Position numbers and translations under genes: made by a program. The notes under the pieces were generated by a model. It worked only from the letters and a program-made list of their open reading frames with translations, was not told the DNA's origin and did no database searches. From Protea cynaroides (taxonomy: Eukaryota; Streptophyta; Magnoliopsida; Proteales; Proteaceae), in assembly GCA_028583415.1 (NCBI GenBank), contig CM053268.1, positions 14,010,055 through 14,074,054 of the forward strand: 64,000 bases of DNA, read 5' to 3'. Below, in pieces: positions 8,905-20,410 of this stretch. Every line of letters starts with the position of its first letter. The stretch's first letter is position 1.

Positions 8905-11574
8905 ATGGCTTCACGCAACAGAGAGGGTAGAGCTAACCGAGCACAACAATACGATCGTGCTAGGTTTGTTTCTTATGAGGCCAGCCAACTTTGGGCCAAG
9001 TTTGGCCATATTAAGGTTGAGGCTAGCAGATACGTGGCTTTCGAGGACTCAGAGTGGTTTGCCACCAAACTGCACTTTGACGACATGGGTTGGACTTCTG
9101 CCTTGCGCATCAAGGATGATGTATATCCCAACCTGATGTGTCATTTATTTTGCTATCTGGGCCACGAGATAGGATAGGATGGCGTCTTTCACCTTACTAG
9201 CAGGGTGAAGGGCATCAACATTGATTTGGACATTGACAGCCTTGCTGCTATTTCGGGCGTGTCCACAGAGGGTGTGCATACTTACTATGGCCCTCGAGAG
9301 GATATAGATTGTCCCAATGATAAATGGGACACTATTCTGGAGACTCTCATTCTTCCTGAGAAGTTTGATGTGGAGAATGGTAACATAGAGCCCGACTTCT
9401 TCCCCATCCCTAGGGTGATTAGCCGGATCATACAAAATAACATATTTCCCAGGGCTGATCACGGAGATGAGCTAAACTATTTCGATATGTACGTGACCTA
9501 CATTGTCTTGCAGGGAGAGCGGCTATGTCTACCCCACCTTATCCCGCGCCACATACTATTCATTGCTGGTCACTTGGGTAAGGGTAAGTTGCCCTATGGT
9601 CGCTTATTGTCCCGCATCTTTGCCCACTTTGAAGTGGAAACTGTTGGTGAGGAGATCAGAAATGGGAAGGAGTCTTCCCCCTTTGGCTGGATTTCCATCA
9701 TCAAGATGAAGCTTCACGAAGTAGTGATGGATGATCCTGTGCTCGAGGCCATAAGGAGACTAGAGTGGAGAGCATAACATAAACACCCAGTGGCTTGCAG
9801 AGTAGCTATCTAGCAGGACAGTGATGATGATTCGGATGTCCCTAAGGGACAAGAGGCTTCTACTTCTGCAGTAGCTGCGCTGCCTCGAGGTCATAGGGCC
9901 AGCATCGAAGAGATGTTTTTTGCCTTTCAGACCTAGCTTGAGGAGTTGAAGACGAACCAACAGACCATCATTTTGGAGATAGGAAAAGTGAAGTGCACAC
10001 AGACCACCATGTCTAATAGGTTGGATGGTTTGGAGACCCAGGTGGGGTACACCCAGGATGCTATGATCACCGCAGGTAGGGCTGCAATAGGGTCAAATTG
10101 GGTCGGGTTTTTTAAAACCCTAACCTTGACCCTAGTACCTTACACATAACCCTAACCCTGTGCAACCCTGCCAGGGTTAGAAAATGTGTAACCCTTACCC
10201 TACCCTGCCAGGGTTGAGCCTAACCCTAACCCTACCCTATGTTGGGCCGGGTTGACCTAATAACCTTGATCAGGGTTGGACAAAACAACGACACTCTTGT
10301 GTTCTCTTTCTACTCATACCTCTCTCTCTACCTTACTCACTAGTAATGGGAATCTTGAAACGCTGAAATTTCTAAAAGCCAAAATTCAAGTTACGAAGAT
10401 GAAATCGAATTCTCACAAACAAAGTTGAAAGATAGGAAACAAGGAATGAAGGAACAGTTTAAAGATTCAAACAGAACCTGCAGTTTTTAATAGAATAAAA
10501 ATAAATAAATAAATAAAAAACTCAAATCCCAAATCACACTCCGATTCTTGCGGCCACCATCATTGATGCACTCATGCCCATACATGAGCTGTTGTTAGAT
10601 GCAGAGGATTCCTCCTACATTGAACAGACCACATGGGCCATGGCCATCAGTGATGCATTCAATCCCTTCTTTGCAAGGGTTGGCAACCCTATATTCAATT
10701 TTTTTGTTCAAAAAAAAAGAAAAAGAAAAAGACTTTTGTTCTTAATTTTAGTTTAACTTTAACTGTATAACTTTTGACAGATTGAAGTGGAACCCTAAAC
10801 TTACCAAGAACAGGGGAAGCCATGGTGGGGCTGGATGAACCCACTGAACGAGGCTGCTTCTCATGATTAGTAAGGTTGGGTCCCTTATTGTGATGGTGGC
10901 TAATGCTCAATTTGGAAGACAGTGGCTAATGATCGATTTGGAAGAGCAGAAACAACGAATCTACAAAAGGAAGAAACTATGGAAACAACAGAAAAATAAA
11001 AGAAAGTAGAAAAAGAAGTTGGAGAAGAAAGTAAAAGAAGAAAGTTGAAGAAGTTGAGGGATTAAGGGAAGAAGTAGAAGAAGAAGTTACAGAATGACAA
11101 ATGAGATGATGCCATGAAGTTGAGGCTGCTTCTCACAATGAGTTATGAAGTTGAGGGACTGAGGGTTTGTAGATTGGAGTATCGATGAGAACTGAGAGAG
11201 ATAGCTGAGCTCGTGAGGCGATTAGTCAGCGTTGCTACTATAAGGGCTTTAAGTACGATTAGGTTTAGCTTGAAAAAGGGTTTGTCCAAAAAAAAAAAAA
11301 AAAATACAAGGTCGGGCCTGGTTGGGCTCAACCCAGGGGGTCAACCCTAACCCAACCCAACCCTGCCAGGGTTAAAAAAAATTGGGCCCTAACCTAGCCC
11401 TGCCAGGGTTCGGGCTGGGTTTAACCCTGCTAGGGTTCAGGGCGGGTTTGGGTTGTCAGGGTAAAACTTGCACCCCTAACTGCAGGTCATCTTCATCATT
11501 ATATTAGATGTCGACGTATACCTGTAGTAGGTCAGCAGAGTGGGCCTTCACTTACCCCTATGGCTGATCCATAG
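8905..11574 (+). pseudogene. Antisense ORF between 5' LTR and gag, element 1
   Basis: One reading frame runs from the ATG at 8905 to 10076 and, beyond the hAT insertion, from 11487 to a TAG at 11572-11574. It has no frameshift and only four internal stops (9175, 9775, 9811, 9934; three are TAG). It shares blocks with the ORFs at 51966-52970 and 37573-44791: R-I-I-Q-N-N-I-F-P, L-P-Y-G-R-L-L, and a coiled-coil-like C-terminus (about 9937-10065). From memory this resembles the plant family annotated as 'putative plant transposon protein', which I could not check. Its role is unknown. A predicted 5' intron precedes it. Confidence 0.7.
10077..11478. mobile_element. Non-autonomous hAT-type DNA transposon
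   Basis: The ends are inverted repeats: TAGGGCTGCAA on the left and TAGGGGTGCAA on the right, read inwards (10 of 11 match). They are flanked by 8-base direct repeats ACCGCAGG (10069-10076) and ACTGCAGG (11479-11486). Eight-base target duplications and T/CAGGGGTG termini are typical of hAT elements. Both subterminal regions carry several copies of the palindrome AACCCTGCCAGGGTT or close variants (near 10165, 10202, 11353, 11396, 11425). There is no transposase, so mobility would need one in trans. The origin of the interior is unknown. It interrupts the antisense ORF within a glycine codon. Confidence 0.85.
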
Positions 11575-11890
11575 GGACCATACTATTTACTTTTTCTTGC
11601 TTCTTTTATACATGCAACTATGGTTTAATATTTTTGTACTAGGGAGATAACAACTCGGTGGGTCATATCTCCTGACATTAGTGATATTTCTTGTAAATGG
11701 CATTAGTAGGGTAACTGTTCGGGTTATGGACTGTACCCAATTTTATAATTATCACCAGCGTATATAGTTCTTATTTGTTTTCGTGCATTATTCTCTTCTC
11801 GTAGTGTAGTTCAAACAAAGGTATTATTTTTCACTATTGTTAGTTTGTACATATCTTTTAAGCTTAACCTCAGCATCTGTTATTAACACG
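11575..11890. other. Leader remnant of element 1, no gene seen
   Basis: The block GGGTAACTGT...GGACTGTACCC at about 11708-11740 corresponds in reverse to 51655-51690 of element 4, where it lies between the PBS and the end of the antisense ORF. The PBS and LTR expected to the right are absent. Around 11,890 the sequence changes to integrase of element X on the other strand. Confidence 0.5.
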
Positions 11891-11894
11891 TGGT

Positions 11895-11925
11895 AACGCG
11901 TGTGCAGTTAAGACAGAAAAGCTAT
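11895..11925 (+). pseudogene. Element X integrase, short piece left of Athila insertion
   Basis: The + strand codes for R-Q-K-S-Y and continues after the Athila-like element at 21760 with A-D-L-R-R-K-G-L-E-F. This is the usual start of the integrase C-terminal region in Tekay-type elements. The last five bases GCTAT (11921-11925) are the left target duplication. Confidence 0.7.
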
Positions 11926-13273
11926 TGATGCTTGTCGAGCACAACCAAAAATAAATTAGTCTATCTATAATGAATAGTAATGATAAGTAAAGGTCGATCC
12001 ACATAGACTAGTTAATCAAATTGTCTACTTACCAAGAAAAAGGGGGGTTTTATTCTGCAATTTAATTGACAAGAAAATTAAGTAACAAAAATTCAATGGA
12101 AGATGATGTCGATTCAAGGAAATTTACTCACGGCTGCAAATTGATCACTGCCCCCATATATATTATTCTCTATTCAAATATTTAACCAAGGATTATCAAA
12201 AAGCCTGACAATCCTTACCTTCCCTAATTTCATTAATTTAAGCCCAGCACACAATAATTCTTATCAATAAATCAATTGGTATTAAGCAATCCTCATGAAT
12301 TTACTGATAGCATTACACTCTCGGAGGGAGCTAAAGATGAACAACAATCTAACAAGCTTCAGATTATTTAATTCATTCTATGTTTCTTTTAAGCAAGTAA
12401 CAAAAACTTGGATCATAATTGTTCTGTTCAATTGCTACTTTTCCTGAACACCATAACAATTACGGATTATGGATTCAGGTTAGCAATAAACCACATAACT
12501 CAATCAATTAATAGGCCTCTTAATAAACTAAATCATACAGTCATTAACTTGAAAAAAAAACCAAAAAAACACAGATATTTGAATAGAAGAATAATTAAAA
12601 TTAAGAACAAAGTCTCACAATTTTACTAACCGGATTGAATTCCCCTTGAATCGACTAAAGAACTTAGGTAAACTTGATAGAAAAGAAAGACAAAAGAAAT
12701 AAAACTATCTTCTCAATAATTCTTGGATGCTCTATTACGTAGCCTTTACATTGCTTAAATAGCCAGAGTAGAGAAGATTAAAACTGGTATGTCTAGAATT
12801 GGCAACTTTATTACATGGAAATAAAGATTAAACAAAATCCTCTTGCATAGATTAGATAGAGAATCATTCCATCATTAACCAAACACCACCTCTAGATTTG
12901 CTAATCTTTGTAATATTCCATAGAGGTATATATTCTCCTCAAGATTTCTGACAATCAATCAAATCCTTCCAATAGTAAACCTTCTATGTGTGGTAATCTT
13001 CCTTCTCTGGTTTCAATTCAAATCAGCTTCCCAAATCTGATTTTTGGATCACGTTTGATTTCTAAAATTCTTTCCACATTAAAAACCTGCATGAAATTCA
13101 GAAGGTCATTATTAAGAATATCAGAATTTTTTTCATTTTAAACATAAATCACCAATACTTTCCACCAATGTCTTATATATAAGGAATCATCACAAATGAG
13201 TACCATAAGACATATAATATGTTAAATAAACTAAATATAAGGAAAATAAATATATAAAATTATGAATCCATCA
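11926..13273 (-). repeat. 3' LTR of Athila-like element
   Basis: On the minus strand it starts TGATGGATTC and ends CATCA, matching 20411-21759 over its full length with scattered substitutions. A TATA-like CTATTTAAGC on the minus strand lies near 12757-12766. The purine tract GTAGGGGAATT adjoins it at 13274-13284. Confidence 0.93.
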
Positions 13274-14785
13274 AATTCCCCTACAGTTAGCTCTTGCACG
13301 TCCTCAGGTAAACTAAATACTAAATTTTTTTTTTACTTTCATCTCATAGCATTCAAAGAATATGTGTACCATGAATCAGAAACTAATTCAAGAGATCAAG
13401 AGAATAATATATGTCATAGTCAAAGGTTACTTAAAAAATATGAGCAATATCTAACATACCAGTCTTATTTAAAAGGGAACATGCTAATGTTTAGTAGATT
13501 TTCTCTTGGAATTCTCTCTACTCACTCAATAATTCAAGGTTTAACTGTTTCACTCAAGATCTTTCTATGAAGATGCACTACCATAGGCTTGCTTATTCAC
13601 CAAAATCTCCATTACTTAAAATACACACATACTTGAATCAAAAGGTCTTTATCAAGATTGTAATGGGGCTAGGGTTTAGGGTATGGATAAGAAAAATGTA
13701 CTGACGTTAAAACCCAAGAAACTAATAGAGCATTAAGACAAAAAAAAAATAAAAATTGAGCAATCAAAATGATAAGGGTTCATCAATAAAGCTCTTCAAC
13801 AAAACATCCCAAACTCCAGTTTCTTTTTCTTTTATTCTTTTCTTTTCATTTGAGAACTATGCTTTGCTATTTGATTTTTTTTTTCTTTTCTTTTAGAAGA
13901 GCATGACATTTCAAACATAACAAGGACCATTACATCCCACTTCTTGACATACAACCATCACTTTTGATAATAGCACCCCCACACTTATTCAATACATATC
14001 CTTCTCAAATCCATTAAATAATTCTCAATGCTCTACTAGCTCAAAGGTTGGTAAAACATGAGAAAGACAAATAATTCAAGGCTCATGGTTTAGGGTTTAA
14101 TGAATAATAAAGTTTAAAAGCTCAAACTGGGTCTTCTAAGGGTAAAAATATATAAGGTTGGTCATTTAAGCTAAGTGGTTGTAAAATCCTATTTGCCTTT
14201 ATCATCTTCATGTCTACACATATCAATGTAATCTTGACACGGATCAAAGCAAGTTCTAGAGATACAAAAGCATAGTAGAATATCACTCTTCAAAGAAAAT
14301 AAAGACTGACATAGATGTCTCAATCTAGTTTGGCTCAAAAGCTCGGTTGGTTGGATTCCATCTACTAAACCTGCATGCTTTACCTCTAAATGCAACTATC
14401 AATGTTATTCAAAGCTCATTTAGTAAGTTATTTCAACTAATTCATATATGTAATTTTTTTCACATTCAAATAGTTCCAATCCATGGCATACATATTCTCT
14501 TAGTCTATTGAAGTGAAATTTTTTTTTTTAAATTCAACTTTTGAAAATTTTTTTTCTAACACATCATACAAAAATTAAAAACAAAACTTAAAAAATAAAA
14601 CAAAAGAGAAATCCTAATTCCTCCCCCCACACTTAAATCTAACATTGTCTCCAATGGAAGTTAAAAATGTAATGGAAAGATGTAAAGAAAAGTAATTAAA
14701 AGTAATAAGAAAAACAAATCCAATTTCTTGGGTTGCCTCCCAAGCAGCGCTTGTGTTTTATGTCGTTAGCTCGACTCAATACTCA
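13274..14785. other. 3' untranslated part of Athila-like element, no gene seen
   Basis: This AT-rich stretch between the end of integrase and the 3' LTR has no long open frame on either strand. Athila elements often have an envelope-like ORF here; none is recognisable. The minus strand contains the common TTGGGAGGCAACCCAAG motif near 14730. Confidence 0.6.
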
Positions 14786-16100
14786 TCAATTAGAATAAAC
14801 GGGATCCCTCAATTGTACTTCGTCTATAGTATGCTCATAAAAGCCTTCATAGAATGTCTTGAGTCGATGCCCATTAACCTTGAAAACCTTGTTAGTTTCG
14901 AAACTTCGAACTTCAACTGTACCATAAGGAAACACATTAGTAACTTCAAAAGGTCCAATTCAACGAGAACGTAACTTACTAGGCATCAATTTAAGTCTCT
15001 AGTCATGAAACGCCTTAGTCTTGTCCTTGTATATGTTGGAATTCTCGTAAGCCTCAAGTCGTATCTCCTCCAATTCTTGCAATTGCAATTTCCTATGCAT
15101 ATCGTCCATCTCCATGTTGCAACTCTTGACTGCCCAATAAGCCTTGTACTCTAATTCTACAGGAAGGTGACATGACTTACCAAAAATTAACCGATAAGGG
15201 GACATCCCAATAGGCGTCTTGTATGATGTTCGGTAAGCCCATAATGCATCATCAAGTCGAAGGCTCCAATCCTTTCTGTTTGGTTTCACAGTCTTCTCCA
15301 AAATAGATTTGACTTCTCTATTGGATACTTCAGCTTGTCCATTTGTTTGAGGGTGGTAGGGTGTAGATACTTCTTTAGCAATGCCTCCAGTGGCCTATTG
15401 CAGAAATGAGTTCCTTGATCACTAATCAGTGCTCTTGGTATCTCGAATCTGCTAAAGATGTTAGACCTAATAAAACCTATAACAACCTTGGAATCATTAG
15501 TTTTGGTGGCGATTGCTTCTACCCATTTCGAAACATAATCAACTGCAAGCAATATGTAAACAAAACCAAAAGATGAAGGAAATGGACCCATCAAATCAAT
15601 ACCCCATACATCAAAAAGTTCACATATAAGTATTGGGATTTGTATCATCTCATTCCTATGGGTTAAACTTCCTGTCTTTTGGCACTGTTTACATGTCTTA
15701 CAAATGACATAAGCATTATGAAATAATGTAGGCTAATAAAAACCACTATCTAAGAATTTCTTAGCTGTTCTTTTGGGTCCGAAATGACCTCCACAAGCAT
15801 AAGCATGACAAAAAGTAAGGACAGACTGAATTTCAGAATCAGGCACACATCTCCTAATAATTTGATCCGAATAATATCTCCACAAGTACGGATCATCCCA
15901 TACATAGTATTTTGCTTCGCTTTTAAGTTTGTCCTTTTTTGCTCTACTTATTCCATCAGGTATGACCTTACCAACTAAATAATTTACCAGATCAGCGTAC
16001 CATGGAACCGTACTTTGTAGAGTGAATAAATGCTCATCGGGGAAGAATTCGTTCTAGGGCTCGGGATTCTCTTCTCTTGCCAACCGACTCAAGTGATATA
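14786..16100 (-). pseudogene. Integrase, Athila-like element
   Basis: Zinc-binding part at about 15680-15820 (G-G-H-F-G-P, then C-K-T-C-K-Q-C). Core with W-G-I-D-L-M-G-P-F and L-I-S-D-Q-G-T-H-F at 15286-15648. The third catalytic residue lies in G-Q-A-E-V after a frame change near 15365. The C-terminal part 14999-15301 has W-A-Y-R-T and runs on, through a TGG-to-TGA stop near 14960, to a terminal TGA at 14786-14788. All three catalytic acids appear present; the damage is one frameshift and a few stops. Confidence 0.88.
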
Positions 16101-16149
16101 CTACTAGATTTTCAGCTCCTTTTTTTGTCTTTGATCTCAAGATCAAACT

Positions 16150-17137
16150 CTTGCAACAAAAGAATTCACCTGATCAATCTAGGCTTCGACTCCTTCTTCG
16201 TAAATAGATACTTCAATGCTGCATGATCAGAAAATACAATCACTTTAGACCCAAGTAAATAAGATCAAAATTTATCTAATGCAAACACTATAACTAAATG
16301 CTCTTTTTCGATTGTAGAATAATTGCACTGAGCCGCATTGAGTGTCTGGGATGCATAATGAATCACACAAGCTTTCTTGCCAACACGTTGTCCTAAGACT
16401 GCTCCAACCGCATAATTTTTCGCATCGCACATTATCTCAAATGGTGAACTCCAATCAGGGGGTTGGATAATGGGAGTCGTAGTCAATACAGATCTTAGCT
16501 TGTCAAAAGCTTCCTTGCACTCTTGACCAAACTCAAATGACACCTCTTTTTGCAATAGTCTAGACAATGGTAAGGAAATCTTTGAGAAGTCCTTAATGAA
16601 TCTGTGATAAAAACCTGCATGGCCAAGAAACGAACGCACTTCTCGTACACTTGTGGGGTAGGGTAAGTTTATAATTAAATCAATTTTTGCCTTATCAACC
16701 TCAATACCCTTACTTGAAACTACATGTCCTAAAACTATTCCTTGTTCTACCATGAAATGGCATTTTTCAAAATTCAGAACAAGGTTTGTTTCAATGCAAC
16801 GTTCAAGCACCCGAGATAAATTATCCTAACAAGCATCAAATGAATTACCATATACCGTAAAATCATCCATGAAAACTTCATTGCAATTTTCTATTAAATC
16901 TGAAAATATGTTCATCATGCATCTCTGAAATGTACCTGGTGCATTGCAAAGCCCAAAGGGCATTCTCCTAAAAGCAAAAGTCCCAAATGGGCATGTAAAT
17001 ACTGTTTTTCCCTGATCCTCTGATGCAATCACAATTTGATTATAACCTGAATACCCATCAAGGAAAGGGTAAAAAGACTTACCTGCTAATCGCTTAAGCA
17101 TCTGATCAATAAATGGTAGAGGAAGGAAAATGATCAT
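16150..17137 (-). pseudogene. Reverse transcriptase and RNase H, Athila-like element
   Basis: 16826-17137 holds F-L-D-G-Y-S-G-Y-N-Q, R-R-M-P-F-G-L-C-N-A-P and the catalytic F-M-D-D. A TAG at about 16826 interrupts the frame, which resumes at 16265-16810 with the RT thumb (S-F-L-G-H-A-G-F-Y-H-R-F-I) and the start of RNase H (M-C-D-A, H-Y-A-S-Q-T-L, E-K-E-H-L). It overlaps the preceding ORF because of a 4-base duplication (see 17106-18392). Confidence 0.88.
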
Positions 17138-18392
17138 TCCTTGTCGTTGCGTTTAGCTTGCGGTAGTCTATGCACATCCTCCATCGATTCACAACCCTTG
17201 TTGGAACGAATTCATTGTCTTGGTTCTTGACTACTGTCACTCCAGACTTTTTCGGCACAACTTGGATTGGACTTACCCATTTGCTATCTGAAATTGGGTA
17301 AATGATTCCTGCATCCAATAACTTTAGAATCTCCTTCTTCACTACCTCCATCATCTGAGGGTTTAGTCTCCTTTGAGCTTCTCGGTTTGGTTTAACACCA
17401 TCTTCCAATAAGATTTGATGCATGCACATTGATGGACTTATGCCCTTGATGTCAGCTATAGTCCAACTGATTGTTGTTTTGTTGTCCCGTAGCACTCTCA
17501 AAAGCCTCTCTTTTTGCACACTTGTCAATTTCTTTGCAATGATAATAGGCAATAAATCATCATCTCCTAGATAAGCATACTTAAGGTGGTTAGGAAGAGG
17601 TTTTAGCTCCAAGATTGGTGCCTGCACAACAGAAGGTAACAGTTTGTCATGAGATGGTATTAAATTCAATTTCTTAACTTCATACTCTTTAGTAAATGGA
17701 GTTAATGACTGTAATGCCATAATCATTTCTTCAATCTCAGGACTCAGATGCATTGTTGTGTCAGTCTTTCTCAATCCTTGAATAAGTACCATGTCCAGCT
17801 CATCCTCATAGCTCAATTCAAAAACCTCATGTACAAATACATCAACTATATCAATAGAAAATACAGATTGAAGATCAGAGTGAGGATACTTTATAGCCTC
17901 AAATATATTGAATTTGACAATTTCTCCATTGAACTCCATGGTAAGGGTACCATCATGGACATCAATCTTTGTTTTAGCAGTTTTAAGGAAAGGTCTTCCT
18001 AACAATATTGGGGCAGGATTTGGGGAATTACTATCTTTCATATTTAAAATATAGAAATCAGCAGGAAAAATTAACTCATTTACTTGTACCAAAACATCCT
18101 CAATTACTCCCTCAGGATATGTGTTAGAACGGTCAGCTAATTGGATAATTACACCCGTTTTATTCAAAGGACCCAAATTTAAAGATGCATAAATTGAGTA
18201 TGGCATGACATTTATGGATGCACCTAAGTCTAACAAGGCACGTTCAAACTTAGTATTACCAATCAAACATGGAATCGTAAACGTACCTGGATCCTTACAT
18301 TTTGGGGGTAACTTACGCTGAATAACTGCTGATACGTTCTCCCCTACACTGATTTTCTCATCACCCCTTAACTTTTTCTTTGAAGTGCACAA
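17106..18392 (-). pseudogene. Protease and RT N-terminus, Athila-like element
   Basis: The longest open frame of the window (428 codons). The retropepsin motif reads L-L-D-L-G-A-S-I-N-V-M-P, followed by I-L-L-G-R-P-F-L. The C-terminal third is the RT finger region (W-V-S-P-I-Q-V-V-P-K-K, W-R-M-C-I-D-Y-R-K-L-N). The frame breaks near 17125, where TTCC is tandemly duplicated on the minus strand; the RT then continues in the other frame. Protease and RT would be made as one polyprotein. Confidence 0.9.
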
Positions 18393-18399
18393 CTCTTTG

Positions 18400-20053
18400 A
18401 GAAATTTTGCATACCTTGGGACTTGCTTAGTGGCATCAAGTAGAGGTATGTTTATTTCTACCTTTCAAAAAGTTTCAAGAATTTCTTTCTCTTGTTTTTC
18501 CTTTTTCGATTTAGACAGTCTGCTAGGAAAAGGGAGAGGAACAAAATTAGTAGAATTATGCACAACTAGTTGAGATTTTACCTTGGACAAATTTACATCA
18601 TCGCGGTCGGCTTTTGTTTCTTTTTGAACTGTCTTGGCCGAATCTGTAGATTTAGCAATGAAGGGCTCAAGTTCTCTTCCATTTCGTAATGTAATGGTGC
18701 TGGCATTCTCACGTGGGTTTATGATGGTTTGAGATGATAATTTTTCAGAACCTTGAGCTTCAAGTTTGCTTACTAAAGTTGCAAGTTGACCAATCTGCTT
18801 CTCTATATTCTGAATGCTGTTTCTTGTCTCATGTTGAAACTGCTGTGTATTGCTAGACAGTGCCTTAACAATCTCATCAAGTGACATACTCTGATTTGCT
18901 TGCTGCCTAGGTTGGAATGGGGGTTGGTAACGATTCTGGGCAACTTAACTCCCATAACTCAGATTTGGGTGATCTCTCCATCCAGGGTTGTATGAGTTTG
19001 AGTATGGATCATACTTTCGCTGAGGTTGCCCTTGAAATCCTCCCATGGCATTTGCTTATTGGACTGGTATATCTTCTTGAAGTGTGGGACACATATCTAT
19101 AGCATGACTGGTGGCTGAGCAAATGCCACATGCTTTAACTGTTTGCAAATTCCCTACAGTCATTTGTCTCACCAAAGAAGTTAGATTAGAAATCTGATGT
19201 TCAAGGTTTGATGTACTTACCTCATTAACTTTCTTCGATGTTTGCTCTATCCTTGTACCAAATTGCTACGAATTTGCTGCCATATTAGAAATTAACCTTT
19301 TCGCTGCTTCTGGAGTTTTGTCAACTAAAGCTCCTCCACTAGCGGCGTCCACCATACTCCTCTCCATTGGTAACAATTCTTCATAGAAATATTAAATCAG
19401 AAGCTGGTCACTAATTTGATGGTATGGCAGCTTGTGCAAAGCTTCTTGAAGCGTTCCCAATACTCATATAATGTTTCTTCATGGTGTTGCCGAATTCCAC
19501 ATATCTCTTTCCTTATATTTTCCGCTTTGGATGCAGGAAAATATTTCTCTAAAAACTGGCGTTTCATCTCATTCCATGAATTGATTGTACCAGAGGGAAG
19601 GTAGTACAACTAATCTTTAGCATATTCATCTAAAGAGAATGAAAAAGCACGTAGCTTAATCTGTGCCTCTGTAATACCCTGCGGTTTCATGCTAGAGCAT
19701 ATCACGTGAAACTCCTTCAAATGCTTATGAGGATCTTCTCCTGCAAACCCATGAAATTTGGGTAATAAATGGATTAATCCCGAATTTAATTCAAACACCG
19801 CTTCTAGATTTGGAAATTCAATACACAAAGGTTGCTGGTTTAGATTAGGAGCAGTCAGCTCTTTCAAAGTCCTGTTTTCAGCCATGGCTTCCTCTATTAG
19901 TAGCTCACTAGTAATTATATCAGAAACAATTGCTCCTAGTGATGTTGAAACCTATTCTGCCAGAATTTTCTTAGCTTCTTTCCTTAATCGATGCAAAGTT
20001 CTTTCGGGTTCTGGATCAAATATCAATTTACCAGAGTTAGGAGATCGAGTCAT
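18400..20053 (-). pseudogene. Gag, Athila-like element
   Basis: The likely start is the ATG at 20053 (M-T-R-S-P-N-S-G-K-L). A stop lies near 19952. The core at 19610-19885 has L-K-E-L-T-A-P and H-L-L-P-K-F-H-G-F-A-G-E-D-P-H. A TGG-to-TAG stop after A-K-D (near 19610) is followed in the same frame by W-N-E-M-K-R-Q-F-L-E-K-Y-F-P. A CCHC knuckle (C-G-I-C, H-A-I-D-M-C) lies near 19085-19130. 18465-18887 is the basic, low-complexity region towards protease. Confidence 0.85.
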
Positions 20054-20387
20054 TAACCAAGATACCCATACAATGGATAAAAATAATAATAATAATAATA
20101 ATAAAAGAATCCCAAAAAAAAAAAATTCTGATTGACAACACAAAGTGCAAGAAAACCAAGTAAAATTAAAAATATTAAATCATGTTTTTTTTTAATGTTC
20201 TTTGAAATAAGTTTCTTGTAGCGCCCCTAAGTCGTCCGAAATTTCATGCGCAAGCAATACCTGTCGGAAAAACTATGGACACCTGAAACAAAAAAAAAAC
20301 AAAAAAAACTTCACACAAAGGTAAGAACACAAGTGACTAAAAAAAATTAAATAAAATGAAAAAAAATCACAATCTGATTAAAACTAG

Positions 20388-20405
20388 TCCCCGACAACGG
20401 CGCCA
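20388..20405 (-). other. Primer binding site (tRNA-Asp type), Athila-like element
   Basis: The minus strand reads TGGCGCCGTTGTCGGGGA, five bases inside the 5' LTR end at 20411. It differs by one base from the usual Athila site (GCCGGGGA) and would prime first-strand synthesis. Confidence 0.88.
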
Positions 20406-20410
20406 AATTT

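Larger units (their letters stand above)
240..11900 (-). mobile_element. Element 1: degenerate Tekay-like Ty3/gypsy retrotransposon
   Basis: Read on the minus strand the order is antisense ORF (8905-11574, + strand), gag (7971-6735), protease, reverse transcriptase, RNase H, integrase with chromodomain, polypurine tract and 3' LTR ending at 3095. A C-terminal chromodomain and the gag-PR-RT-RH-IN order are typical of plant chromoviruses of the Tekay/Del group. The 5' LTR and primer site are missing: at about 11,890 the leader runs straight into integrase sequence of element X on the opposite strand. Every coding domain carries stops or frameshifts, so the copy is old and non-autonomous. Confidence 0.85.

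Noticed and set aside
10120..10260. Telomere-like CCCTAACCCTAACCC runs
   Set aside because: They are short, mixed with CCCTGCCAGGG palindromes, mirrored at 11340-11450 and bounded by hAT ends. They are subterminal transposon repeats, not an interstitial telomere.
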